Shown piece by piece: positions 16,985 to 25,142 of a DNA stretch of 64,000 nucleotides (positions are counted from its first letter, which is position 1; each line of letters opens with the position of its first letter). The DNA is from Allohoeflea poritis (GTDB lineage: Bacteria; Pseudomonadota; Alphaproteobacteria; Rhizobiales; Rhizobiaceae): positions 104,606 through 168,605 of the forward strand of contig NZ_JAPJZH010000012.1 in assembly GCF_027889715.1 (NCBI RefSeq), given 5' to 3'. The translations under genes were made by a program, and so were the position numbers. The notes under the pieces are model-generated. The model saw only the letters and a program-made list of their open reading frames with translations. It was not told the DNA's origin and made no database searches.

Positions 16985-18278
16985 TGATTCTATCCTCCTG
17001 AAAGCCGTATAGGCGGTACCGGAATGCGCGCTTGTCGCGCAGATAGGTTTCCACAAGCGTCTTGACCGCATGAGCCCGGAAATCCGTGCCGTAGGTCTCA
17101 TAGGCCGCGTAAAAACCCTGCTTGTCGAAGACGAAGCGCGAAACGAAGTCCTCCGGTACGAGAGTGCTGATCAGGCGACTCACCAGCCAGCAATCTTCGT
17201 GATCGGGCTTTGCGCGCACCAGCAGGAACCGGTGTTCGGCATCGGCCTCGTCGAGCGGAAATTCACCATCCGCCGCGATGCGACGGGCCGCGGACTGCAG
17301 AAACGGATAAACGCCGTGCTCCGCAACGGCCCTGGCGTTGCGGTGGATCCAGGTCTGCAGCCAGATGGCGTCGAGCCTGTCGAACGGCGCGTCCGGATCG
17401 AACCGGCGGATCAAGTCAGACAGCACCATGTCGATGCGGTGATCGAGATAGCCGGACCGCTCGATCCAGGAGGCGCGCGGCATGTCGATCCGACCCGTCC
17501 TTTGCAGGAATTCCAGAATGCGGGCGTGATCGTCAAGCGCGATGTAGCTCACCTGCCAGGGGCGCGAGCGGCGAAAACCCGGCGCCTTGGGATCGCAGAT
17601 GACGGTCGTCGTCCTGTCGTCGATAAAGACGAAAATGCCGCCGAAATGACCCGACCAGAAGGCGTCATGGCGAAACACGACCTGGTCGGGAACCAGCGCG
17701 TTCTTGCGGATGTCGCCGGTCTGCTGGACGAGTTCCACCATCCGCTCGATCATCGCATCGTCGCGCCAGGCGCCCGGAACGCCGATCAGCCGGTCCGACA
17801 GCTTGCGCAGTTCCTCCGCCTTGCCGAGCATGTCGTCGGCCGAAAGCACATTGAAGGTGACTTCCTGGATCGACAGCAGGTCCTCTATATCGGCGACCCG
17901 GACGACATCTTCCTCGATCTCGCCATAGAGCACGTCGCGGATCGTGACCGCATGGATGGCCCGCCGGTTGGCGTCGAAAAACGCATGCATCAGGGAACCG
18001 GTATTGGAGAAACTCGTATGGACGACCGGCAACCCTTCCTGCGCGGGCGAGAGGATGATGAACCGGCGATTGACCGCATTGGGATCCAGATATTGCGGGT
18101 CGTCCAGTTCCTCCGCGATCTCTGGCGAGAATCCCGTCATGTCGATGCGAAAACGATCCAGGGCCGTTCGCGGCAGCCCGAACGCTTCCAGCGCCCGGTT
18201 GTAGCGCTCGATCAGATGCGGCTCGGTGACATCCAGCAACTGTCCGAAGATCAGATCGTGTTCGGCAAGCAGTTCCAT
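16977..18278 (-). CDS. Conserved protein of the AAA cassette (433 aa)
   Basis: I cannot assign a function; it looks like a rhizobial conserved family (possibly DUF6638). The protein is soluble and mostly helical, rich in Asp/Glu/Arg, with no obvious catalytic motif. Segments that may help identify it are DPNAVNRRFIILSPAQEGLPVVHTSF and FVSRFVFDKQGFYAAYETYGTDFRAHAVK. Its ATG shares one base with the ATPase stop (TAATG) and its end overlaps the DUF2333 start, so the cassette is translationally coupled throughout. Confidence 0.8.
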   Translation of the reverse strand: MELLAEHDLIFGQLLDVTEPHLIERYNRALEAFGLPRTALDRFRIDMTGFSPEIAEELDDPQYLDPNAVNRRFIILSPAQEGLPVVHTSFSNTGSLMHAFFDANRRAIHAVTIRDVLYGEIEEDVVRVADIEDLLSIQEVTFNVLSADDMLGKAEELRKLSDRLIGVPGAWRDDAMIERMVELVQQTGDIRKNALVPDQVVFRHDAFWSGHFGGIFVFIDDRTTTVICDPKAPGFRRSRPWQVSYIALDDHARILEFLQRTGRIDMPRASWIERSGYLDHRIDMVLSDLIRRFDPDAPFDRLDAIWLQTWIHRNARAVAEHGVYPFLQSAARRIAADGEFPLDEADAEHRFLLVRAKPDHEDCWLVSRLISTLVPEDFVSRFVFDKQGFYAAYETYGTDFRAHAVKTLVETYLRDKRAFRYRLYGFQEDRINA

Positions 18279-20194
18279 TAGCTATTCCAGCGGCCATCCC
18301 GCTTCATCGTCTCGATTTCCCGCACGGCCTTTTCCCGCTGTCGCTCGCGCCGGATGATGTCTTCGACGGCGGCGTCGTCCGACTTGTCCGTATAGCGGAA
18401 TTCGGAATCGCCATAGCGGTTGATTTCCTGAAGCACCATGTCGATGGTGAACGGTCCACGCAGCTCCTCGATCATCGCTTTCTTGTCGTCATAGGGCTTG
18501 TGCATGAAGGCCTCCGGCGTCTCGAACCACTCATCCGGCAGCTCGATATCCATCGCCCGCATCTTGATGGCGTCGGTGATGTTCTTGATCGCCCGGCCGG
18601 TAAAGCGCGGCTCCGCCTCCTTGATCCGGTGAAGATATTCGCCGACATCCGCCATGGTGCTGATGTCGCCCCGCTCCTTCCGGAACCGTTCCCATACGGC
18701 CAGAAGCCCGTCCTCCTTCGGCCGGTCGTGCCCGGCATAAGAGGCAGCGACGGCTTTCTTGATCTGCTGTCCGGCATAAAGGTCGTGTTTGCCGAGCGGA
18801 ATATCGTGGTTGCCGCCCGCCAGAAGCACGAAGATGTCGATATAGTCCTCGCGGCTTTGCGGCCCGTCCACCAGCCAGCGCGCGCCGGCTCTCTGGCGCA
18901 GCGCATCGTCGACATTTTCCGGATAGTTGGAAAACATGCCGAAGGCGCAATTGCCGCGCACCACGGTCGATGCGCCGGCGAAGCTCTCCATCAGCACCGC
19001 CGTCACCTCGTGCTGACCCGCCGAAGCGCGGTCATCCGAGCGGCGCGCCGCGACCTGGTCGATATCGTCCACCGTGCCGAAACCGATGGCCCGCGGATTG
19101 ACGACATTGTCGACAAAGGCCTTGCAGTTCTGGCCGGATTTGCCCTGATAGGACGAGATCTGGTCGACGCCGAAGTTCTCGTAATGGAACGGATAGCCGG
19201 CGATCTGGCAGTAGTCGTTGATCATGCCGGCGATCATCTGGATCAGGATCGTCTTGCCCGTGCCCGGCATGCCGTCGCCAATGAAGGTGAAGAGGAAGCC
19301 GCCCAGCTCTACGAATGGATTGAGCTGGCGGTCGAAATCATAGGCGACCAGCATCTTTGCGAGTTTCATCGCCTGGTATTTTGCGATGTGGTTGCCGATG
19401 ATCTCTTCGGGCTGTTTGAAAGCCATCGCCAACGGCTTGCGCCGCTCGCCCGGCGCCACCTCGAAACCGTCGAGCGTGAAATCGTCCTGCTCGATGCGGA
19501 TATGCGTGTCGGCGAAAGCGGCAAGACCGGTAAAGCGCGAGCGCCGCTGAAGCAGCCCCTCCAGCGCCGTACGGGCAAAGGCCTTCGAACGGGCGATCAG
19601 CGCCGTATCGTCCGCAACGCCTTGAAGTGCCTCGTCCAGGCCCGCCAGCATGGATTTCAGCGCATCCTGCGGCGTGTCGAACAGGAAATCGGGTTCTTCG
19701 ACATCGTTGACCGGCTCGCCTTCCGTGCCAAGAAGCTGCAGAAGATAGGCGGCGAAGGAAAAGGCCGCGACATAGGCGCTGGCCGAGAGCAGCGCCTTGA
19801 ACTGCAGGGCCGCATCGCCGGAAAGCGGTGCACTGACATTCTCGGCCTGCAGCGCTTCCAGATCGGTCTGCCGGGCAAAGGCGTCCGACAGAGCCAGGGC
19901 GACCGCCAATCCGCGCCGGGCGCGATAAAGCACATTGTGCTGCGCGATGGACAGCATCGGGTCGTCCGGGCGCACCGCCGCCACCGTCTTGGCCAGCTCG
20001 ACTTCCCGCGTGCGCCGCACAGACCCGGTCGAAACCGTCGATACGAACCGTCTACCGGTGCCGGCAAGACCCGTTTTCGATCGCCCGTCGCCGCGTTCCA
20101 GGATCACCAGCCGGGTAACCATGCTTTGCGCCGTGCCGAGATGCTTGGCGATATCATCCTCAGACACCGTTGTCAGACCGGTGTTTTGACTCAT
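18278..20194 (-). CDS. AAA+ ATPase of the five-gene cassette
   Basis: In this 638-aa protein the N-terminal 300 residues are helical and unrecognised. The ATPase core follows: Walker A GDGMPGTGKT (about 306-315), Walker B-like FGTVDDIDQ (about 372-380), a sensor-1 Asn in FGMFSNYPENVDD (about 423) and arginines in ALRQRAGARW (about 433-439) that could be the finger. A C-terminal helical lid (TGRAIKNITDAIKMRAMD) completes the AAA+ module. It probably remodels a protein partner, perhaps the coiled-coil product of the first gene. The gene begins 3 nt after the previous stop. Confidence 0.88.
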   Translation of the reverse strand: MSQNTGLTTVSEDDIAKHLGTAQSMVTRLVILERGDGRSKTGLAGTGRRFVSTVSTGSVRRTREVELAKTVAAVRPDDPMLSIAQHNVLYRARRGLAVALALSDAFARQTDLEALQAENVSAPLSGDAALQFKALLSASAYVAAFSFAAYLLQLLGTEGEPVNDVEEPDFLFDTPQDALKSMLAGLDEALQGVADDTALIARSKAFARTALEGLLQRRSRFTGLAAFADTHIRIEQDDFTLDGFEVAPGERRKPLAMAFKQPEEIIGNHIAKYQAMKLAKMLVAYDFDRQLNPFVELGGFLFTFIGDGMPGTGKTILIQMIAGMINDYCQIAGYPFHYENFGVDQISSYQGKSGQNCKAFVDNVVNPRAIGFGTVDDIDQVAARRSDDRASAGQHEVTAVLMESFAGASTVVRGNCAFGMFSNYPENVDDALRQRAGARWLVDGPQSREDYIDIFVLLAGGNHDIPLGKHDLYAGQQIKKAVAASYAGHDRPKEDGLLAVWERFRKERGDISTMADVGEYLHRIKEAEPRFTGRAIKNITDAIKMRAMDIELPDEWFETPEAFMHKPYDDKKAMIEELRGPFTIDMVLQEINRYGDSEFRYTDKSDDAAVEDIIRRERQREKAVREIETMKRDGRWNS

Positions 20195-20197
20195 TGG

Positions 20198-21340
20198 TTA
20201 GACCCCGCTCGTGATCTGGTTGCCCGAGATGACATGCACCTTGTAGCCGCCGAAAACGGAATCGGCATCGCCACTGGCAAAAAGCGCCTGATAGGCATCA
20301 TGCGGGACAAGTGCGTGTTTCTCGTAGAAGCTGACGCCCTGACGTGCCGCCTCCAGGTCGCTCGTGTCGATATGGAACTCCTGGCGCGCCGGTGTCGAAC
20401 GCCACAGACCGCGTTCGGCCGCACGCTCTCCCGTCGCCGCGATTTCCTGGACCGTCCAGGTCAGCATCCAGGCGTTCTGCGGATTGCGCACCTTGGCAAG
20501 GATCTCGGTCACCGTGTTGTTATGCTCCGTCACGCCGGCCGAATAGAACGGCCCGAGCACGAAACGCTGCAGCCGCTTCGGATGCAGGGTCTCGAAGTCC
20601 TGATCGAGATTGCCGGCAATTGTCGCCGGCGTCAGCGAATAGGCGCTGTTCTTCTCGGCAAAGTCGTCAAAGCGATGCGCGAGGTCCGGATTGAGCAGAC
20701 CCTCGACGGGCAGCGGAACGGTGATCTTCGGATTCATCTTGCCGCTCGGCAGCACCAGCATGTCGCACAGTTCCTGGCTGCTGTCCTCGATCGTCGCCAT
20801 ATAGACCATCGGCAGCGCCTGGCTGCCGTCAAAGGCGCCCCAGTGCACGACATAATAGGGCCGGCGCGTCTTGGGATTGACCGAGACCCTGACCGTCTGC
20901 GGCAGGATGAAGGGTGAGAAGACCTCGCCCTTTTCGATCGTCTCAAGGTAGGAGCGTTCCGCCATGCGTGTCTGCAGGGCCTTCGGAAACGCCTTTTGCC
21001 GCAGGATGAAATCCACCATCTCGCGCCGCAATTCATCGCCGGACGGCAGCGAATCCAGACGGCTTTTCGCCTTCTTGCGGTCCCTGTCCAGTTCAAGCAC
21101 GTTCTGGAAGGCCGGAAATCCGCTCTCGGCGCGCAGGATGCGGAAGGACTCGACAAAGCCGATGCGGTTGCGCCAGCAGGCGAAGGTCTGCATCAGCCTG
21201 TCGACATAGGGCGTTACCACCTGGCCGACGAGCTGGTGCTGATAAAGCGGTGAATCTTCGTCTGTGAGGAAGGAATCGAGCCCCCTCAGCGCATCCTCGA
21301 ACGCGCCGAAGTAGCGCTCTACCTGCCCGTTCATCGCCAT
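20198..21340 (-). CDS. Conserved protein of the AAA cassette (380 aa)
   Basis: This protein is not recognised. It starts MAMNGQVERYFGAFEDALRGLDSFLTDEDSPLYQHQLVG, is soluble and mixed alpha/beta, and has no signal peptide, membrane helix or nucleotide motif. A central region (SPFILPQTVRVSVNPKTRR, YYVVHWGAFDGSQALPMVYMATIEDSSQE) looks like a compact domain. The ATG at 21340 shares its A with the stop of the upstream coiled-coil gene (TGATG). Its position between the coiled-coil and ATPase genes suggests an adaptor, which is inference. Confidence 0.75.
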   Translation of the reverse strand: MAMNGQVERYFGAFEDALRGLDSFLTDEDSPLYQHQLVGQVVTPYVDRLMQTFACWRNRIGFVESFRILRAESGFPAFQNVLELDRDRKKAKSRLDSLPSGDELRREMVDFILRQKAFPKALQTRMAERSYLETIEKGEVFSPFILPQTVRVSVNPKTRRPYYVVHWGAFDGSQALPMVYMATIEDSSQELCDMLVLPSGKMNPKITVPLPVEGLLNPDLAHRFDDFAEKNSAYSLTPATIAGNLDQDFETLHPKRLQRFVLGPFYSAGVTEHNNTVTEILAKVRNPQNAWMLTWTVQEIAATGERAAERGLWRSTPARQEFHIDTSDLEAARQGVSFYEKHALVPHDAYQALFASGDADSVFGGYKVHVISGNQITSGV

Positions 21341-22428
21341 CAGGCCTGGACGTAGTCGGCCGCGTTGTGTTTTTCCATCACGTCTGCAAAGCGGCGCGCG
21401 AAGGCGTCATCGGCCAGCTTCTTGCGGCGCTGGATGTCCTGCGTGGCGAGCATGTTTTTCTCATGCATCTCAAGAAGATCGGCGATGTGACGCTGGGACG
21501 CGGAGCCGATGCCGGCCATGGTTTCCTCGGCCGCCGTGTCGACCTGGCTGCCGAGCGTGTTGATCTTGTGCGCGACATCCTGCTGGGCGGCGGTTTTCAG
21601 CGAGTCTTCCAGCGCCTTGTAGAGAACGATGCGCTGCTCGGTGTCGATATTGAGCTTGTTGATCAGCGTGTTCTGCGCCGCTATCTGGTTGTTGAGCGAG
21701 TCCACAAAGGTCTGGAACATCGACGTGTAGCGTTCGAGTGTCTGGCTCTCGGCGAGCAGTTCCTGCTCCTTGGCCTGCGCCGCATTGTACTCGTTGGCCA
21801 GCGCCGAGCGCTCGCCCTCGAGCTGGGTCCGCTCCTGCTGGTCGGTCGAGGCGGCGATGCGGTTTTCCATATCCATGAGCTGCGGATTGAGCTCGTCGAT
21901 ACGCTTTTGCACCTCCTCGATCGCCGACACGGTGCCCTTGCGTCGTTCGATAACGCTGACAAGGCTTTCCTCGGAGGTCTTGTAACGCTCGTCGAGGATA
22001 CTCTTTTGCTCCTTGAGGATACCCACAATCGCGTCCGATTTTGCAAGCAGCTCCTGCAGATTGCCGGCAAGGGACATGTTGCGGACGCGATCCGTGCGCA
22101 TGCGCTGCATGCGCTGTTTGGAAAAGACGCCGACGAACTTCTCCCAGCCGGAGAAGTTCTTCATGCTTTCGAATTCGGCGCCGAAGACATTGGTGGCATC
22201 CTCAAGGCCGATGATCAGGTCGGCGATATTGGCTTCCATGGTCTTCTGCTGGCGCAGCACGTCCTCGATGCGGGCGTTCTCGATATCGAATTCGGCATCC
22301 CCGAGCTTGGTCTCCGCCTTGGAGAATTTTTCCAGCACTTCACCGGACTGCGCGATCTTGGACCGCATCTCCTCGACGATGCCCCTGGTCTTTTCGATTT
22401 CCGAATCGAGATTTTGCAAGGTCGCCAT
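21340..22428 (-). CDS. Coiled-coil protein, first gene of AAA cassette
   Basis: The 362-aa protein is almost entirely charged and coiled-coil forming from start (MATLQNLDSEIEKTRGIVEEMRSKIAQSGEVLEKF) to end. A less repetitive patch (NFSGWEKFVGVFSKQRMQRMRTDRVRNM, about residues 92-120) followed by long helices is reminiscent of TelA-type toxic-anion-resistance proteins, though this is only a visual resemblance. There is no membrane segment. It heads an operon whose later genes encode an AAA+ ATPase and a membrane protein, so it could be a filament or scaffold acted on by the ATPase. Confidence 0.8.
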   Translation of the reverse strand: MATLQNLDSEIEKTRGIVEEMRSKIAQSGEVLEKFSKAETKLGDAEFDIENARIEDVLRQQKTMEANIADLIIGLEDATNVFGAEFESMKNFSGWEKFVGVFSKQRMQRMRTDRVRNMSLAGNLQELLAKSDAIVGILKEQKSILDERYKTSEESLVSVIERRKGTVSAIEEVQKRIDELNPQLMDMENRIAASTDQQERTQLEGERSALANEYNAAQAKEQELLAESQTLERYTSMFQTFVDSLNNQIAAQNTLINKLNIDTEQRIVLYKALEDSLKTAAQQDVAHKINTLGSQVDTAAEETMAGIGSASQRHIADLLEMHEKNMLATQDIQRRKKLADDAFARRFADVMEKHNAADYVQA

Positions 22429-22750
22429 AAAATTCCCCCGTTCTGGTCAGCCTGTTGCGGCCGCGATGGATCAACGCACGCACTGGTCGGTCAATTCCGC
22501 ATTTGACAGCAATTCCGGTTTCACGGCAACGGCTGTCGCAACCGTCCATCACATGGAATTTGTCTGGTTTTATGTTGGTATCGGACCACGCAACTGCAAG
22601 TCTGCGGCGTCCTTGTCACAGATTTACGAAGCACGTTCAACAACCGGCACACGAAGATCGCCTGGCCATTGTGGAATACCGTAAGGCACTGTAAATATTA
22701 AGTAAAAAAGAACACTCGCCGGATCCGAACCAGACCGGCGAAATCCGGGC
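22429..22750. other. Intergenic region upstream of the AAA cassette
   Basis: This 322-nt stretch separates the first cassette gene from the terminator of the cytochrome c gene. I see no convincing coding frame in it. It is AT-rich near 22680-22715 (runs of A/T on the minus strand) and probably holds the cassette promoter, but no clear -35/-10 pair stands out. Confidence 0.5.
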
Positions 22751-22751
22751 A

Positions 22752-22780
22752 CAAAAAAACGCGCCCAGTGGCGCGTTTTA
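22752..22780 (-). terminator. Terminator after cytochrome c gene
   Basis: ACGCGCC and GGCGCGT pair around a 4-nt loop with A-runs and T-runs on both flanks (seven T on the minus strand). It lies 20 nt after the stop of the cytochrome gene and could act in both directions. Confidence 0.85.
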
Positions 22781-22800
22781 CGCGTTCGAACCGCAACAAC

Positions 22801-23190
22801 CTACTCCGCTGCGGACGGATCCTGCAGATAGGTAATCAGGTTTTCCATGTCGGCATCCTTCCTGACGCCGGCGAACGCCATATTGGTTCCCTTCACGAGA
22901 TCCTTCGGCTTCTTCAGGTAAAGCGTCAGCGTCTCGACATCCCAGACCTTGCCGTCGGAACCGAATTCGACCATGGCTTTCGAATATTTGAACCCGTCGA
23001 CCGAGGCGACCGGACGATCGATGATTGCGACAAGGTGCGGGCCGACCTTGTTCTTTTCCTCATCCACCACATGGCAGGCCTTGCATTTCCTGAAGACCTT
23101 GGCACCCTTTTTCGCGTCGCCCTCGGCAAGGGCGGGTGCGGCGAGAACGGCAAAACCCACAGTAACAGCCGCAATTGCTCCAAATCGCAT
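22801..23190 (-). CDS. Class I cytochrome c, periplasmic
   Basis: The 129-aa precursor begins MRFGAIAAVTVGFAVLAAPALAEGD, a Sec signal peptide cleaved after ALA. The mature protein carries KCKACH as its heme-binding CxxCH and a distal Met in NMAFAGV, typical of cytochrome c2/c550. It should shuttle electrons in the periplasm. The ATG at 23190 follows GGAGGGATCA. It is a single-gene unit with its own terminator. Confidence 0.93.
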   Translation of the reverse strand: MRFGAIAAVTVGFAVLAAPALAEGDAKKGAKVFRKCKACHVVDEEKNKVGPHLVAIIDRPVASVDGFKYSKAMVEFGSDGKVWDVETLTLYLKKPKDLVKGTNMAFAGVRKDADMENLITYLQDPSAAE

Positions 23191-23308
23191 TGATCCCTCC
23201 ATCGTCGTGATCGGGCAACTCAATAGCCCCGAAGCCGATCCCATGGCAATGGCCGGCTCCCTTAAATTATTCTAATTGGCAATATGCCGCACCCACGCTG
23301 ACGGGCGA

Positions 23309-23896
23309 TCAGGGCTCCATCCGGCCCATGGCTTCTTCCCAGTGCTTTCGGCACAATGACACATAGGTCTCGTTGCCGCCGACAACGATCTGCTCGCCGT
23401 CCTTGAGCGGCTTGCCGTCTTCGCCGAGCCGCACCACCATTGTCGCCTTGCGGCCGCATTCGCAAATCGTGCGGATTTCACGCAGCGCGTCGGCAATGGC
23501 AAGCAGCGCTTTCGAGCCTGGAAAGAGCTGTCCCTGGAAGTCGGTGCGAAGGCCATAGGTCATGACTGGGATGTTCAACCGGTCTGCCGTGCGGGCCAGT
23601 TGCCAGACCTGCTCCTCGGTCATGAACTGAGCCTCGTCGACAAAGACACAGGCAATCTCGCCCTTCTGCCGCTCCTCGGCGATCCGGGCGTAAAGGTCGT
23701 CAATGGTCGAAAACGGGATGGCCTCGCATTCGAGACCGATGCGCGAGCCGATCTTGCCGTGACCGGCGCGCTCATCGAGCGCGGCGATGAACAAGAGGGT
23801 GTGCATACCCCGTTCACGGTAGTTGTAGGATGCCTGCAGAAGCAGCGTCGACTTGCCGGCATTCATCGCCGAGTAGTTGAAGTAGAGTTTCGCCAC
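23309..23896 (-). CDS. tdk: Thymidine kinase
   Basis: The 195-aa enzyme phosphorylates thymidine for salvage. It has the Walker A segment SAMNAGKSTLLLQASYNYRERG (about residues 8-26), an acidic Walker B stretch CVFVDEAQFM, the lasso region and a zinc site (CECGRKA plus a C-terminal CRKHW). Length and layout match bacterial Tdk. It converges with no neighbour and lies about 118 nt from the cytochrome c start. Confidence 0.96.
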   Translation of the reverse strand: MAKLYFNYSAMNAGKSTLLLQASYNYRERGMHTLLFIAALDERAGHGKIGSRIGLECEAIPFSTIDDLYARIAEERQKGEIACVFVDEAQFMTEEQVWQLARTADRLNIPVMTYGLRTDFQGQLFPGSKALLAIADALREIRTICECGRKATMVVRLGEDGKPLKDGEQIVVGGNETYVSLCRKHWEEAMGRMEP

Positions 23897-24088
23897 GGCC
23901 GGCCCGTTTCTTGCTGGTCTTGCCGGACCTTAGCGCCCCATGCCGGCTTTCAAAACACGGACGCCCCTTTATCCCCGGACTTCTGGGATGTGGAATGACG
24001 GGTTCGAGTTTTTTTGAGACAGTCAGCCGCCGCACAGGCGCCGGACAGGCCGGCGCAACTGTGTTACGCCGGCACGCAACCGCGATAT

Positions 24089-25120
24089 CTACTTGGCTTC
24101 AGGCGGAACGAGCCTTTCGGGAATATCGAAACCGGCCTCCTTGAGGTAGCGATAGGTTCCGGCATGGAGCGGCAGGTTCATGCCTTCCAGCAGCGTGTCC
24201 TTGTTGACCGAGGCAAGCCACGGGGCAGTGGCATGCAGGTCGTCCAGATTCTCAAGCACTGCCTTGGTCATCGCATAGACGGTTTCCTCGGAGACGCCGA
24301 CATGGCTAGTCAGAGCCGCTTCCATGGCAATCGTCTCAACCATGCCGTCATTGACGACCTTCCCGTCATAGGGCGCGACATCGACAACTTGCCGGATGAA
24401 GCCCGGAAGCGACACCAGCCCTTTTGCAGGCTGTTTTTCGAAAGCTTCGTCAGTCATTGTCAGGAAACGCAGATCTCCGCCAAGGGCAAATTGCTCCACC
24501 AGCGGATTGGGGATGGTTCCGGTGCCCAGATAGGCATCGACATTGCCGTCCTGGAACGCTTGCGAACCGGAACTCCAGTCGAGTTTGGCCACTTCGAAAT
24601 CCTCGCCGGCCTTCAATCCGCTGGAGGAGACGATCATGGCATTGGCGATGTTGTAGGCGCCGCCGCCGGGCGGCCCCATGAAGACGCGCTTTCCTGCAAG
24701 GTCGGCAAAGGTCTCAATGCCGCTATCGGCCCGAACGACCACGTAAATCGTGCCCAGCGGGAATGAGATGATGTTTCTCAGCTTTCCGGCCAGTTCCGGA
24801 GCATCTTCGATCTTGGCGAACATAGCCTTCTGGTTTTCCATCCAGAAGACGGCAAACGGCGTGGACATCATGATGTCCAACTGTCCGCGCGCACCCTGAA
24901 GCATCGCCTTGGTCTGGGTTTCACCGGCGGCAAGCTGTATTTTGATGTCGGTGTTCTTTTGGACGATATTTATGAACGCGGTCGAGATGGTATAGCCCGG
25001 CGATCCCGCCTGCAGGCTGGACATCTTCAGAAATTCATCCGCCATCGCACCGGTCGCGCCGAGTGCGACCAGGCTGAGGCCGGCGATCAGGTTTCTTGTG
25101 TATCTCAATAGGCTCCACAT
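24089..25120 (-). CDS. TAXI-type TRAP solute-binding protein
   Basis: The 343-aa precursor starts MWSLLRYTRNLIAGLSLVALGATGAMADE, a signal peptide. The mature part shows TAXI-family features (LQAGSPGYTISTAFINIVQK, GETQTKAMLQGARGQLDIMMST, MGPPGGGAYNIANAMI). It would capture an organic acid in the periplasm for the adjacent permease; the ligand is not predictable. The ATG at 25120 follows GGAGGAACTCC, and the permease stop is 22 nt upstream. Transporter and regulator form one operon. Confidence 0.92.
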   Translation of the reverse strand: MWSLLRYTRNLIAGLSLVALGATGAMADEFLKMSSLQAGSPGYTISTAFINIVQKNTDIKIQLAAGETQTKAMLQGARGQLDIMMSTPFAVFWMENQKAMFAKIEDAPELAGKLRNIISFPLGTIYVVVRADSGIETFADLAGKRVFMGPPGGGAYNIANAMIVSSSGLKAGEDFEVAKLDWSSGSQAFQDGNVDAYLGTGTIPNPLVEQFALGGDLRFLTMTDEAFEKQPAKGLVSLPGFIRQVVDVAPYDGKVVNDGMVETIAMEAALTSHVGVSEETVYAMTKAVLENLDDLHATAPWLASVNKDTLLEGMNLPLHAGTYRYLKEAGFDIPERLVPPEAK

Positions 25121-25142
25121 GGAGTTCCTCCCTGTTGATTTG

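Noticed and set aside
18500..20917. Plus-strand frame of about 800 codons opposite the AAA cassette
   Set aside because: Same high-GC antisense artefact; the composition is not protein-like, and the AAA motifs are on the other strand.
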